Shown: positions 9,757 to 21,341, counted from the first letter of the stretch. The stretch is 64,000 nucleotides of DNA from Polytrichum commune (GCA_950295325.1 OX485805.1:622501-686500), one strand, 5' to 3'. The notes: generated by a model not told the origin, from the letters alone. A program made the numbers and translations.

Positions 9757-10739
9757 TGTCGCAACCCTTGCTAGTCATCTTAACCATCTTGCCAATTTTC
9801 ATTTTCTAGCAAAGGTTACGAGCGCTAACCCTTCGCATTCCGCCATGCTAATGGTTAGCTCCTCTTACCCCGGACCATATAGTTCATAGAAGGGGAACCA
9901 ACCCTCCTACTTTGATTTCGGGACTCACCCCTTGATCGGTAACCCATTCCTAGATGTGGACTTCCATCCATGGAAGTCCAATCTTATGTTGATCATCGCG
10001 TTGCCGGAGCAACACTACAACAACCCGAACCATACTAGGCAACTATGGCCTCACATTGGGCCAATGCCCATGGAGGCCGTGCCGTTCAGCCTCAGGTGGG
10101 TGAGGCCACACCACCTCACCCATATAAGCCTCTAGGACTCTACGCGGGACCCCTACCCCACCGTCAAGAGACCTCTTGTCTCTCTACCAAGAGTTGGGGC
10201 CAAGTAGACATTTTCCCTTAGCTGCTGGGCCTAGAAGCCCCCACAGCTTCAGACCATCATAACTTCCTTGTATGATGTCTGATGCTAACACTTGACCACT
10301 CCATCTTCATCTACGCTTCACGTAGATGCCGATGGACTCCTCACTTGCCCCATTCGGGCAAGTATTGACAAAGTTATGCCTGTTTGAACCTTGGCAGTCC
10401 CGGGAATCACTCCCAGGCACTGCTGTACCAGGGCGCTGTCCCGGGACAGCGCCCCACTCAAATGGCCATAACTCCTGGCTCACACCTCCGATTGAGGTGT
10501 TCTTGAGCATTCTAGAATCACCACGCCATGAGCTACGCAAAGCTCATGGCCTTATCCTTGTGCCTCCTAGTCTCCGTGGGTGGGAGGCGTTCCCAACGCC
10601 CGGGGCCCTCACCCACACTAGGATCACTTGGGCCCTCTCACCAACGGCGCCACAAGTCCCGGGTGTCACTCCGGGGTCCCCCTTGTGCCCATGGTGTTTC
10701 AGGCACTCCTCATGGAGAGGTGTGCGACACTCACCCCTA
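9757..10739 (-). repeat. Element A 3' LTR
   Basis: A 983-bp LTR with TGTCGC..GCGACA ends. Oriented on the minus strand, it is preceded by the purine-rich tract at 10740-10750. It contains a 24-bp perfect palindrome at 10431-10454 (half-site GGGCGCTGTCCC), a CATCTACG hairpin near 10310, and a 9-bp CCATGAGCT hairpin near 10524. Open frames seen here recur in every copy of the LTR and are not genes. Confidence 0.93.
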
Positions 10740-10750
10740 CCAAACGGAGT
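10740..10750 (-). other. Polypurine tract of element A
   Basis: On the minus strand this reads GTAGGGGTGAG directly before the 3' LTR. A purine tract here is the expected plus-strand DNA primer site, and it agrees with the minus orientation inferred from the primer-binding site. Confidence 0.6.
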
Positions 10751-11363
10751 CGATGCCCTCATCGACTATACTTGTAGTCGGCACACCAATTCTCAAGTTG
10801 CCATCCTCTATGGTGCCGCATTGTGTTTAGCTTAGGGCGCGACCCCCACAATGCATCTTCAAATTTGGCATAGTCCCAAAGGTGTCGTTCCTAGGTGGTC
10901 CGTTAGCGACCTTGGATCTCTCCTCCAAGGACCTAACCTACACTAGACCCACCTACTTTGGGACTCACTTGGGTTGCCCCTCCTTTGGGGCCTCCCCAGT
11001 TAGGCTCCACTGTAGACCCCAATCCTTCATGAGCCATTAGGGTAGAGACCTCCAGACGGGCAGGGAATTATGAGCAAAGAGTTGCTTGAGGGATCAGAGT
11101 TCGGGGAGAGCAGCAACAGACCCAGGGCGAGAAGGAACGGAGGGAGAGCCGTTCGGAGCGAGCCAGAGGGACCGAGGGCGAACTAGGAGGCCGGGAGAGC
11201 GAACTGGGAGCGTGTCAGAGGGAGGAAGACGAACATGTGGCGTAAAGGGGAGCTGCGGGGCCTTCAAGCAGAAGACCAAGGGACCAAGAGACCGAGGAGC
11301 GGGAAGGCCAACAGGAAGCTGTGAAGACTGAGGGACCGACCGCATTTTAAGGCCACCGAGAGC
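10751..11363. other. Element A internal 3' untranslated region
   Basis: Non-coding. From about 11040 to 11340 the plus strand is strongly purine-rich (GAGAG/GGGAG wording), so frames stay open on both strands by composition. No family match is visible. Confidence 0.5.
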
Positions 11364-11368
11364 AGATT

Positions 11369-12363
11369 TGTCGCAACCCTTGCTAGCCCCCCCTTGACCA
11401 TCTTGCCAATTTTCAATTCTAGCAAAGGTTACGAGTGGCTAACCCTTCGCATACCGCCATGCTAATGGTTAGCTCCTCTAACCCCGGACCATTAGTTCAT
11501 AGGAGGGGAACCAACCCTCCTACTTTGATTTCGGGACTCACCCCTTTAATCGGTAACCAACCCCTTTTATCGGTAACCAATCCTTAGATATGGACTTCCA
11601 TCCATGGAAGTCCAATCTTATGTTGATCATCGCATTGCCGGAGCAACACTACAACAACCCGAACCATACTAGGCAACTATGGCCTCACAATGGGCCAAAG
11701 CCCATGGAGGCCGTGTCGTTCGGCCTCGGGTGGGTGAGGCGACACCACCTCACCCATATAAGCCTCTAGGACTCTACGCGGGACCCCTACCCCACCGTCA
11801 ACCAACCTCTTGTCTCTCTACCAAGAGTTGGGGCCAAGTGGACATTTTCCCTTAGCCGCTGGGCCTAGAAGCCCCCACAGCTTCAGACCATCATAACTTC
11901 CTTGTATGATGTCTGATGCTAACACTTGACCACTCCATCTTCATCTACGCTTCACGTAGATGCCGATGGACTCCTCACTTGCCCCATTCGGGCAAGTCTT
12001 GACGAAGTTATGCCTGTTTGAACCTTGGCAGTCCTGGGAATCACTCCCAGGCACTGCTGTACCAGGGCGCTGTCCCGGGACAGCGCCCCACTCAAATGGC
12101 CATAACTCCTAGCTCACACCTCCGATTGAGGTGTTCTTGAGCATTCTAGGATCACCACGCCATGAGCTACGCATAGCTCATGGCCTTACCCTTGTGCCTC
12201 CTAGTCTCCGTGGGTGGGAGGCGTTCCCAACGCCCGGGGCCCTCACCCACACTAGGATCACTTGGGCCCTCTCACCAACGGCGCCACAAGTCCCGGGTGT
12301 CACTCCGGGGTCCCCCTTGTGCCCGTGGTGTTTCGGGCACTCCTCATGGAGAGGTGCGCGACA
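11369..12363 (-). mobile_element. Solo LTR of the element-A family, nested in element A
   Basis: A 995-bp LTR with TGTCGC..GCGACA ends, flanked by a perfect AGATT duplication (11364-11368 and 12364-12368). It belongs to a sister subfamily: after TGTCGCAACCCTTGCTAG it reads CCCCCCCTTGACC where the element-A LTRs read TCATCTTAACC. It sits between the integrase region and the 3' LTR of element A. No internal domain remains, so it is a product of LTR-LTR recombination. Confidence 0.93.
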
Positions 12364-12368
12364 AGATT

Positions 12369-14984
12369 AGGGCACGGGGCCACCTCACCGAGCCACCTCA
12401 CCAATTAGTAGATAGGTTAGTGAGAAAGGTGGTAAACACTTAGGACAAAGGGGGGGGGGGATGAAAGGACATACCCGAGGGGGATGAAATCCCTTCGGAT
12501 GAGCATAAACTACCCATTTCTTTTCAATGAACTTATGCAATGTGAATGAATGGATGGGTGCAATGCGGATGAATGGATGAAGGGGGTTGTAACTACCAAT
12601 GGCACATCTAGGCGTTTAGAACATGCCCGTATGTACTTCATGGGTAGATCTATTTTAAGCACGTGTCAGTCTAATTATAGAGCTGACAGGGCTGAATTTA
12701 GACTGTGAGGACATACATGGATAAAATTAGTAAATACAGACATTTAAAGACCTAACCGCCACATCTTAAATTCCTTTGAATTCAAAGCCTATATAAAGGG
12801 GCCACATATGGCACCTAATTCACCTCATTCAACGCAAGCAACTCGAGGTGGCGGGCTAGAAGACCGGTGGCCTACGAACTTTAAAGGATTGAAATATATC
12901 CTCGCGCTTGAAGACTAAAGGATTGAAACATATCCTCGCGGAGTTTAAAGGATTGAAATATATCCTCGCGGAGTTTTGAGGATTGAAACATATCCTCGCG
13001 GAGCTTTAAGGATTGAAATATATCCTCGCGGAGCTTTAAGGATTGAAACATATCCTCGCGGAGTTTTAAGGATGGAAATATATCCTCGCGGAGTTTAAAG
13101 GTTTGAAATACAACCTCGGACTTGGATTGAAATATATCCAAGTTTCTAAAATTATAAGAGGCTTCGGAAAGTCCTCAAAGACTTGGAGAATGTGCAAATA
13201 GGAGAATTTGAAGGTGTACGGCCGTAAAACAACACCCAAGCCTAGTTTTGTTTGGAGAAGTTTGAAAACCAAAGGCGGGTTAAAAATAGCAAAAAGAGAA
13301 GGACCTCTTTGAGAAATTACATTTTGAACTTGGAGGACACATTTTTGGAATCGGAGCACTTTCATCTAAAGTTAGTTTGGAATCGGAGAATCATGGGTTA
13401 AAGAGTACAAGGTACTTTACTCGGTGGAGATATCGGTTTCACCCCCAAGAGGAGGGCCGAAAGGAGATGGCCGTCGATTTGGCCACATCAAACTACAATC
13501 CAAGATGTCATTTCTAAACACATCTTGTCATTCAAATGAACTTGAAATGATTACGTAGGAATTCCTAAAGATCTCCAAAGAAACTCTAAAATGATGATTT
13601 AGGAATTACAAATGAAAAGGACTTGAGTAACCATAGGGCAAGCATTTGGAATGAAAGATTTCATGCATATAAATGTGAACTCTAGGAATTGAGTATAGGA
13701 GGGAAATCTTATGAATATACTTTAGTGAGGGAGTATGTTTGGACCTTCAAAGGAATTGTGAACTTATCATAAACACACATTCTTAATGGATTAAGGATAT
13801 TTTACGATCATTCAAACCATGAAAGATATTGTATGTATGAATGATGTTCTCCCTAAAACACTTAACCTTGACATTAGGATTTCAGGGAACATAAACTTGA
13901 CAACTTGGACACTTTATCCCTAGAGATTTATAAAAGGGTTTTGAAACACTTTTCTTGATTAAGAAAAGTGTTGTGTTGCTAAATCTATTTAAAGGTTTAG
14001 GATCACCTAACCTTGACATTAGATTTCGGGGGACATAAACTTGAAAACTTAGGTCAATTTGTCCTTAAGGATTCAAAAGAGCATTAAGATTATGTATCAC
14101 AAAATTAAGATTATATGAGTGCAAACACCTTCACCAGAAATGGAAATCAAATGAAGGATCTAATTTTGGTGGGAGTAACTTCCATGTAAACCGGTCAGCA
14201 GCGGGTTACACCGTCTAAGTTGCTGAGGGTTGAAGGTGACCTCGACATCCACTAGCCTAACATGACACATCTAGGCGAGACCTCAACGCTTCCACTAAGT
14301 TGTCTCGGTTGCAACTCCGAGATGACTTTCCATTGTTAAGCCACGCCTCGATCGCACGGGGGTGATGCCAAGTCCCGCCCGACTCGGTTCCCACTTTGCT
14401 CTTTCGAGACATGGGTTCATGACTCCCATGCGCCAACTCTCGTTAGCTCGTGGGTAGCACTTTTATGAGCACGCGCCATCACCTTGCCCCCGCCCGGACA
14501 AGCCCACAACTAAGAAGTTTCTTGGTTTTATCCAAGGCCCCTCCAAGTCATGGCCCCCAATTACTCGGCTTACCCAACCTAGTTTGGCATATCTATTCCC
14601 CCTCTTCCATTAACCAAACACAAGTACAAGACTAGGACCTCATCTCATACTTTTCTCTTTGCACCACTAAAGTTTGGACTTTATTCCCTCAAGCCAAAGA
14701 ACAAGTTCATGTTGTGGAGTAATTAGCCTCGAAGCTAAGTGTGCTACAAGCGTCTCTCCCCCACTAAAGGAGATTGATGTCCTCATCAATGCCTACGCTT
14801 CATTTTATTGGAATGTCTAGCCTTAGTTTATTCAAAGTGCTTTACCAATTCCTTGGCGTTCACCATGTCTCTTGCCGCCACCCAAGCGGTTTCTTTTTCA
14901 TGGTATCCTCACCATTTCACCAAGTACTATTTTGTACATTTTCTTTCCTTTTCACTTGGGGTTCCTACACTTGAGGATGCCCTC
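12369..14984. other. Element A non-coding region between integrase and 3' LTR
   Basis: No protein domain is visible. A TATA-like CTATATAAAGG at 12789-12799 (+) precedes the tandem array at 12885. A GC-rich block at 14190-14640 holds only short frames. Another nested insertion may hide here, but I could not find paired ends or a target duplication. Confidence 0.4.
12885..13135. repeat. 30-bp tandem array with 60-bp higher order
   Basis: About eight copies of a 30-bp unit containing GGATTGAAAYATATCCTCGC. The variable base alternates strictly, GAAATATATCC then GAAACATATCC, through seven consecutive units, so the true period is 60 bp. Because 30 is a multiple of three, the minus strand stays open as a 10-residue repeat (KLREDIFQSL / KLREDMFQSL). 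The array lies in non-coding DNA of element A, and I see no sign that the repeat peptide is a gene product. Confidence 0.85.
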
Positions 14985-16250
14985 TTACCTCATGTTCCAA
15001 ATGACCTCCAAAAGGTCGGGAGGTGGCCTAATCACTTGCTTGTGATCGGGCCACAAGGTGTCTTCCTTAAATGGCTTTAGTAATGAGACATGAAATGTTG
15101 GATGCACTTTGATCTCGGGCGGTAATTCCAACTTATATATGTCCTTGAACACTTGTTCCACAATGGGAAACGGAGCTCCAATTTTGGACATGAACTTTGG
15201 AGTGAGGCCTTCTGGCTAAGTGAAGTTGTTCACATTCAACAACACCTTTTGGCCCACCTCATTCTCCACTTCGCGTCTTCCGGCATTGACTTGCACTCCG
15301 TAGCACCTTCGGGCTTTCTCCACCAACAACTTGGTCATCTCCAAGACTTGTTTTTGCTCCTTGGCCAAGTCCTCACCATCTTGGTTGAACTCTAGTGTTG
15401 AATGTGCCCCCTCGAGAGCTAGGTTAATAGGTTGGAGCGCATCCACTCCATAAGCCACCACGAAAGATCACCCCTTGGTAGCCAAGTGCGTGGCTACATT
15501 GCAATTACACTCCGCTCGACCCACATAGTCCGCCCAATCTCTTTGGTCCGCCCCCACCAAGTTCCTCAAGTATTGCTTCAAGACTCCATTCACACGCTCC
15601 GTTTTCCCATCCATTTGGGAATGCAAGGTCGTGCTAAACCTTAGTTTCATTCCGACCTCCTTAGAGAAATGCATTGAAAATGCATTTGTGAACTTTGGAT
15701 CTTGATTCCACACAATCACTCTTGGCAACCCGTGGTGCCTCAACCATCCTTTGAGAAAAGGCTATGCGGTCTCCAACGCGGTGGCGGTTCCCACAATCGG
15801 CACCATGTGTGCCAACTTGGCAAACCGCTCTACCATCAACAAGATGGCATCATACCCATGTGACTCCGGCAAACTTGTGATCAAATCCATGCACATACTA
15901 TGCCATGGCCCCGACGGGATAGGCAACGGTTGCAAGAAGTCGCCTTGCTTTTGGTAAGAGGTTTGGTTCACTTGGCACTTCATCCAAGCCTTCACAAAGT
16001 GGGCTATATCCGCATTTTTGCACCGCCAATTGTACATGTCCATGACACCATTCTATGGCGACTTTTTCTTCCTCCTCTATGGCCGGCAATAGGACTATCA
16101 TATTCCTCCTTCAAAACCGATAGCCTCAACTTGCCTTGTGGCACATACACCCAACTTTGCTTACACTTGAACAATCCGTCCACCAACTTAACCTCTTTGA
16201 GCACCTTGCTCTTGCGAAGCTCACCTAAAAGTTTTTATGCTTCGGGGTAG
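14985..16250 (-). pseudogene. Element A integrase (Ty3/gypsy), degenerate
   Basis: Reading leftwards, the pieces are as follows. An RNase H/integrase linker leads into a broken H2C2 zinc-binding region (AHFVKAWMKCQ near 15990). The catalytic core shows D in WHSMCMDLITSLP (about 15895), D in VIVWNQDPKFTNAF (about 15700) and E in SQMDGKTERVNG (about 15600). The C-terminal module is FKDIYKLELPPEIKVHP and HVSLLKPF at about 15000-15140. These are the expected features of a gypsy integrase, which inserts element cDNA into host DNA. The reading frame is broken into at least four pieces by frameshifts and stops, so no functional enzyme can be made. Confidence 0.88.
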
Positions 16251-16662
16251 TTAATTACCCCTCCCGTATCTTGAATCACAAGTTTCCTTCACTGGCACAC
16301 ATTAGCCACAAGGTTTGGATCGTTCTCATTGCTTGGAACTCTTCCCGTCTACTTAGCGCATCCGGCACCACATTTCCACGGTCCGGTTTGTGGATCAAAT
16401 CCACCTTCGGAAGCGCCAAACTATCATGTCACCGCCATGACTTGGCGCTCACTTGCGCTTGTATGTCAAAATACTTTTAGGACACATTGTCCGTGTAGAC
16501 CTATGTTTTGTGCGACCCCAAATAGTATCGCCACATCTTCAAGCAAATAAGTTCTTTGTCATGAGTTGGTTGTCTTATTTGACAACCACCGAGCTTCATG
16601 CTCTCATATGCAATGGCCCTCCATCTTGCATCAACATCCTGTAACAGTAAAGTCATTCGCCC

Positions 16663-16995
16663 TCAGGGGGGGGGGTAGTCATTGGTTGGAGTAGCAATAT
16701 ACGTGCGAACAAATGATAGGGTATTTTAAAAACATGGGGCTAAAAATTATAAATGGACTTAAGAGTAATATAGGGCATCAAAAATGACACTGGACATCTT
16801 TAAAGTACTATAGGGTATGGAATAATAGGTAATTTGGAATTATAAGTAATGCAAGCCATTTTTCTATTAACCCAAAGTATAAATTTACATAATGATAGCA
16901 TGTGAAAAAAGAAGATAATTGAAAGTAATACCCCCTATAAAATAGTGGTTGTTCGCACCTATATCCTTAACTTTTTAACACACCGCCCCCCCGAG
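16663..16995. mobile_element. MITE with 9-bp target duplication and poly-G/C ends
   Basis: A 333-bp AT-rich unit inserted in element A between perfect 9-bp duplications CATTCGCCC (16654-16662 and 16996-17004). It begins TCAGGGGGGGGGG and ends CCGCCCCCCCGAG. Further in, AATATACGTGCGAACAA is mirrored by TTGTTCGCACCTATATC as imperfect inverted repeats. A 9-bp duplication is typical of Mutator-like elements. It carries no coding sequence. Confidence 0.78.
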
Positions 16996-17281
16996 CATTC
17001 GCCCCCGTATGCACCTCAAAAGGTTTGTGAAGCTCCGCGAACTTGACCACGGGCGGCGAAGAGAACTTGCTCTTAAGCTCCCCCAAAGACTTGGTGAAAA
17101 GGCTCATCCCACTCTTGGGGTAGCCATTTCTTTCACAAGTCGCACAAGGTTCGACAACCATCAAGCTTAATGCTCCCATATGCAATGGGCATCCATCTTG
17201 GATCAACATCCGCCAATGGTAAAGTCACTCGCCCCCGTACGCACCTCAAAAGGTTTGTCAAACTCTGCGAACTTGAGCACG

Positions 17282-19270
17282 TGTGAGCCCAAATTGATGC
17301 CCACATTGGTTTTTAACACTTGTAAAACATTACAAGTGGTGTTTTGGTGATTTATGATTATTCACAAAAATATAAAAAGAGTGAAGCTTGAAGAAAGCTT
17401 AGTTTGAAGCATTAGGCTTTTGTGGAGTGGATTTAAGTAGGAGAAGGACAAACCTTGGTAAAGTGTGGTAGGTAGAAAGCCAAGGTTAGTTAAATGTTTG
17501 AATTAGGATCCTTGTTGATCATTTGAGGGAGGAAGGCTTAGGAGATAGGATTAGAGGCTACAAAGTAGGAGGAGATATCGAAGGCTTATCGTGAGCCTTG
17601 AGGGTGCTCACCCCCTCAAACTCACTATATAATTCCTCATTCTTCCCTCAGTCATCCTCTCTTCCCTTCGTGCTCCAAGGCACCCCACGTGTTATAAGTG
17701 TGGGTGTGTTGGAAGCAAGATTGGAGCACATGTGTGTGCTTAGTTTTTAGTTGGAGAACCAATGCTAGTTGGCCTTGAAGAGGGCTTGACCTCTTGTTAG
17801 AATTAGTTTTGGTGTGAATAATTTTAATATATTTTATGGCTTCAAGTTGTAGTATTTGAGTTCATATTTTTTGGGTATTTCTTGAGTAGTCTAGGTTGTA
17901 AGCGGCATAACTTCCGAGCAAAAAAAGATACTTCGTTGAAATTTAGAGGGTTAGTAAACAACTTGTTTATATGAACATGGTCAAAATCTGAGGATGTTTG
18001 GAGTACTGGAGCAGCAGTTATGACATTATGAACTTTTCCTACATTTTCGAGCTGAAATGGGCATAACTCCTGGACAGAGGTTTGGAAACACATGAAATTT
18101 TGAGGGATGCGTTGTTCTTAGGTTTCGTAGTTGTGGTACAAATTTCAAGTCATTCCGAGTAGATGAAAATGAGATATATCATTCTGAAGTGTTTTCAAGA
18201 GTTGCAGACTAAAAAGGCCATAACATTTTGGCAGAAAATGAAAATAGTTTGAAATTTCAGGGGGTCATAAAAAATTAGTTTTTGTGATTTCTGCTTAAAT
18301 TTGAAGTTCTTTGGAGCCTGTGAGAGGAAGTTATGACATTCTGAACTTCGCCTACATTTTCGAGCTGAAATGGGCATAACTCCTGGACAGAGGCTTGGAA
18401 ACGCATGAAATTTTGAGGGATGCGTTGTTCTTAGGTTTCATAGTTGTGGTATAAATTTCAAGTCATTCCGAATAGATGAGAATGAGATATATCATTCTGA
18501 AGTGTTTTCAAGAGTTGCAGACTGAAAAGGCCATAACGTTTTGGCAAAAAATGAAAATAGTTTGAAATTTCAGGGGGTCATAAAAAATTAGTTTTTGTAA
18601 TTGCTCCCAAAATTTGAAGTTCTTTGGAGCCTGTGAGAGGAAGTTATGACATTCTGAAATCTGGGTAGACTGACATACTAAAATGGTCATAACTGTCGGA
18701 CAGAAAATAGGATAGGCTCACAAATTGGTGAGATGTTTTTTTTGCTTTGTCTCCCTAGTTACAGATAAAATTTCAGGACATTTCGAGAAGTAATGGGAAA
18801 GTTATACTATTAACTAGTAAAGTCTAGGGGAACAAAAGAAGTTTGCTTGGTTCCATTAGGGATAACCATTAGTTCATTAAACCAATATAGTGGTTGAAGC
18901 GTGAGGAGAAAATTACAATAAGTGACAAGTATTTATCAATACTTAAATTTGTGTAATTGATGGAATCAATAAGCGAGAACTCATGTAGTAGTGTGGAGTC
19001 GACGGCAAAGACTCGCTTCACAAGAGGGATATCTTTGAAGGCATGCGTGGCCAAAGTGGCCGGGTGGACTTTAGAGAAGTACAAGGATGTGACATTACCC
19101 GAGGTTAAGGAGTGTAAGAAGACATAGTATAGACTTGGCTAAGTTGTGTATATTTCAACGATAGATTGGAATCATACATTGTGTTACAAAGAGAGAAATC
19201 TCTACATGTTATTATAAACTTCTCCATTCGGGCTAGGACGAAATTGAAGGGTGGAGGCTTTTTGGTGACA
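17282..19270 (+). mobile_element. Solo LTR F, nested in element A
   Basis: A 1989-bp TG..CA unit, starting TGTGAGCCCAAATTGATGCC and ending TTTTTGGTGACA, flanked by perfect GCACG duplications (17277-17281 and 19271-19275). The start and a nearby block, CAAAAATATAAAAAGAGTG (about 17364-17384), match the LTRs of elements C and D on the minus strand, so F belongs to the same LTR superfamily in plus orientation. A TATATAA box lies near 17624. The interior has a duplicated segment of about 310 bp and no internal retroelement genes. Confidence 0.88.
18035..18665. repeat. Tandem duplication of about 310 bp inside solo LTR F
   Basis: Two successive copies share, in order, GGGCATAACTCCTGGACAGA, TTTTGAGGGATGCGTTGTTC, GAGATATATCATTCTGAAGT, GCCATAACRTTTTGGC and GAAGTTATGACATTCTGAA. 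Each copy therefore contains two or three CATAACT-type modules. Divergence between the copies is small but visible. Confidence 0.85.
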
Positions 19271-19640
19271 GCACGGGTGGCGAAGAAAACTTGCTCTTAA
19301 GCACTTCAAAGACTTGGTGGCAAGGCTCATCCCACGCTTGGGATAGCCATTTCTTGCACAAGCTGGACAATGTTCAAGAATCATTAAGCTTAATGCTTAC
19401 ATATGCAATGGTCATCCATCTTGGATCAACATCCGCCAATGGTAAAGTCACTCGGCCCCGTATGCACCTCAAAAGGTTTGTCAAACTCCGCGAACTTAAG
19501 CACGGGCGGTGAAGAGAACTTGCTTTCGAGCTCCCCAAAGGCTTGGTGACAAGGCTCATCCCACTCTTAGGATAGCCATTTTTTCAACAAATTGACTAAG
19601 GTCCTAGCAACCTTAGAAAAACCTCGAATGAAGTGGTGGT

Positions 19641-20410
19641 GGTAGTTGGCTAGGCCAACAAATGACCTAAGCTTTTTTCTTGAGTCAAGGACCAATTCTC
19701 TTCTTGGATTGCCTTGACATTTTTCATGTTCATCCACCAACTTCCTTTGTCACCACATACCTCAAGAACTCAATCTCTTATTGAGCAAAGTTATTTTTCA
19801 CTCCTTAGCGGTAACTTTTGGGCAACACATTGGTGAATACATCCTTGTATCTCACCAACATCCCACCAAAGTGGTTTAGGGGAGGCCCATCTTTCCTAGC
19901 CTCCCCATAAGTTCTTTGGAGTTGCTTCAATTGAACCACAACCATTATGTTTTCTATTTTTCATTTGGTCCCTTAAGACCAAATTCAACTTGGGTCCTCC
20001 TACTATAGGACTCCTTGTCAATTTGAACTTCATCTCTTTGCCATTATGACACATCATAATGCACCGCAAGCACACCGGCTTGGGCCTCACATCTATCATG
20101 TGAGTTTTAAAGAAGGTGACCTTTACAATGACATGCACCTCATTAATTTCACATCGAATGAAATCTTGACAAAAATCTAATATCCCACATTAAAAGGTGA
20201 CATGCATCGCTTCCTCCTTTGCTTCATGCGGTTCGCCCTTTGCAAACCGCACCTTGGTGGGCTTCCCCACTCTACGCGTCGGCAAGCTCCAACCCCCTTG
20301 TGAGCTTTGGGCTCATGAAAGAGTCCGTTGCCTCTTTGTCAACTCATGAGACATATCTCCCATTCATTTGAGCCTCAAGGTATAAAAGACTTGGCCTTGG
20401 CTTAAGGCTA
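19641..20410 (-). pseudogene. Element A protease/RT remnant
   Basis: Minus-strand sequence upstream of the RNase H region. A short stretch resembles the EIEFLRYVV..KEV segment of a gypsy RT near 19750-19780. From there to 20410 the frames are short and broken, and I cannot assign protease or RT catalytic motifs. Position alone (between gag and RNase H) suggests a decayed protease/RT. Confidence 0.45.
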
Positions 20411-20424
20411 TTAGCCTTGGCCAC

Positions 20425-20690
20425 AAAGCCATAGTCTAACATTCAGTCCACGGCAACAATATGTTTTGGCTTGGTCCGCAAAGCCAACTTTTAACATTCC
20501 GTCCGCGGCACAAATATGTTCTAGCTTGGTACCACCAATTCACATTGTAACATTCCGTCCACGGCGCAACCATTATATGGATTAGTAGCATAAAGCCAAC
20601 TTCTAACATTCCACATACGGCACAAATATGATTTAGCTTCGTACCACAAAGCCACCTTCTCACATTTCGTCCGCGAAACGAGCATGATTT
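20425..20690. repeat. Tandem repeat of about 60 bp in the element A gag/pol region
   Basis: Four to five diverged units, each with an AACATTCCGTCCRCGGC block followed by ACAAATATG and a GCTTGGTACCACAAAGCCA-like block. The minus strand gives Cys- and Gly-rich peptides in several frames. Position, just downstream of gag, is where a CCHC zinc knuckle is expected, so the array may derive from knuckle-coding DNA. That is conjecture. Confidence 0.55.
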
Positions 20691-20769
20691 GCCTTGGTGT
20701 AATGGGCCACACTACTTGCGCCCATTTCCTTGAGACCTCTTTCGGCTAAAGCCACTTTGAGGTGAGATA

Positions 20770-21327
20770 CTATCCAACTTCTTTTTGGAATTCAATGCTA
20801 TCGCAATCCTGATGATCCCCGCCATGTCCTCAAAAAACTTTGGGGACTTGAACAAGGTATTCACCACCCGCTTTTGAATCCCCACCTAAAATGATGCATT
20901 TCTTACAAAGCTCGTCCATTTTAGGTGTATCCTTCACTTGTGCGTTTGAATAGTGCACATAGGCCTTAAGAGGCTCCAGGTGCCTCATTTGCACCAATTC
21001 CAACATCACCACTTTCTAAGCAATTGGAATTTCAATCCAACATTGATACCCTCCAAGGTTTTAGGTGCATTCGGTATTCTAGGCCCTAAATACTTTTTGA
21101 GGTTTGCGGGAGCCTTTTTCAAAGCACTCCTCCATTTTCCTTACCAAATCCACCTTAGTGCCCACCATTGTAATTAGAACCAATGGTATGGTCAAACTCC
21201 ACTTGCACATAATCCTTGTTCCAATTTGAGCCTCACAACCTTTTGGAAACCACGGGCTCAACATCACAACACGCATTTTTTTATAGCCATGTTTCCCTCA
21301 AAGTGCGAGCTCAAAATTTGGAACCCT
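20770..21327 (-). pseudogene. Element A gag remnant
   Basis: A minus-strand stretch with HYSNAQVKDTPKMDELCKKC (about 20890-20950) resembles the C-terminal part of a plant gypsy capsid domain, where an 'aqvkd.p..del.kkc' arrangement is common. Other frames between here and the primer-binding site are short and broken, and no start codon can be chosen. No intact capsid can be made. Confidence 0.5.
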
Positions 21328-21339
21328 GCTCTAATACCA
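21328..21339 (-). other. Element A primer-binding site (initiator-Met tRNA type)
   Basis: On the minus strand TGGTATTAGAGC begins two bases after the 5' LTR. The canonical plant site complementary to tRNA-iMet is TGGTATCAGAGC, so there is one mismatch. This fixes the orientation and the 5' LTR boundary at 21342. Confidence 0.85.
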
Positions 21340-21341
21340 CG

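Larger units (their letters stand above)
17005..19640 (-). pseudogene. Element A RT/RNase H region with a triplicated segment (interrupted by solo LTR F)
   Basis: On the minus strand the segments SFVGLANYHHHFIRGFSKVA (about 19590-19650) and KFSSPPVLKFAEFDKPFEVH (about 19470-19530) mark the RT thumb/connection and the start of RNase H of a Ty3/gypsy polyprotein. A unit of about 230 bp containing the second segment occurs three times in tandem: starting near 17001, near 17230 (split at 17277-19275 by solo LTR F), and near 19454. The copies are diverged and carry stops. Catalytic RT motifs further upstream are not recognisable. This segmental multiplication alone would inactivate the polyprotein. 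Confidence 0.75.

Noticed and set aside
10326-10835. Open frame of about 170 codons, repeated near 12131, 22209, 22891 and 53911
   Set aside because: It lies within the element-A LTR and recurs because the LTR recurs. Frames on the other strand are equally open owing to GC-rich hairpin sequence.
11086-11345. Overlapping open frames on both strands
   Set aside because: They are caused by a purine-rich tract with few possible stops. There is no family signature.
12885-13135. Array that superficially resembles a CRISPR (30-bp units)
   Set aside because: There are no unique spacers: units are contiguous. The context is a plant retrotransposon. The same applies to 38490-39385 and 49150-49500.
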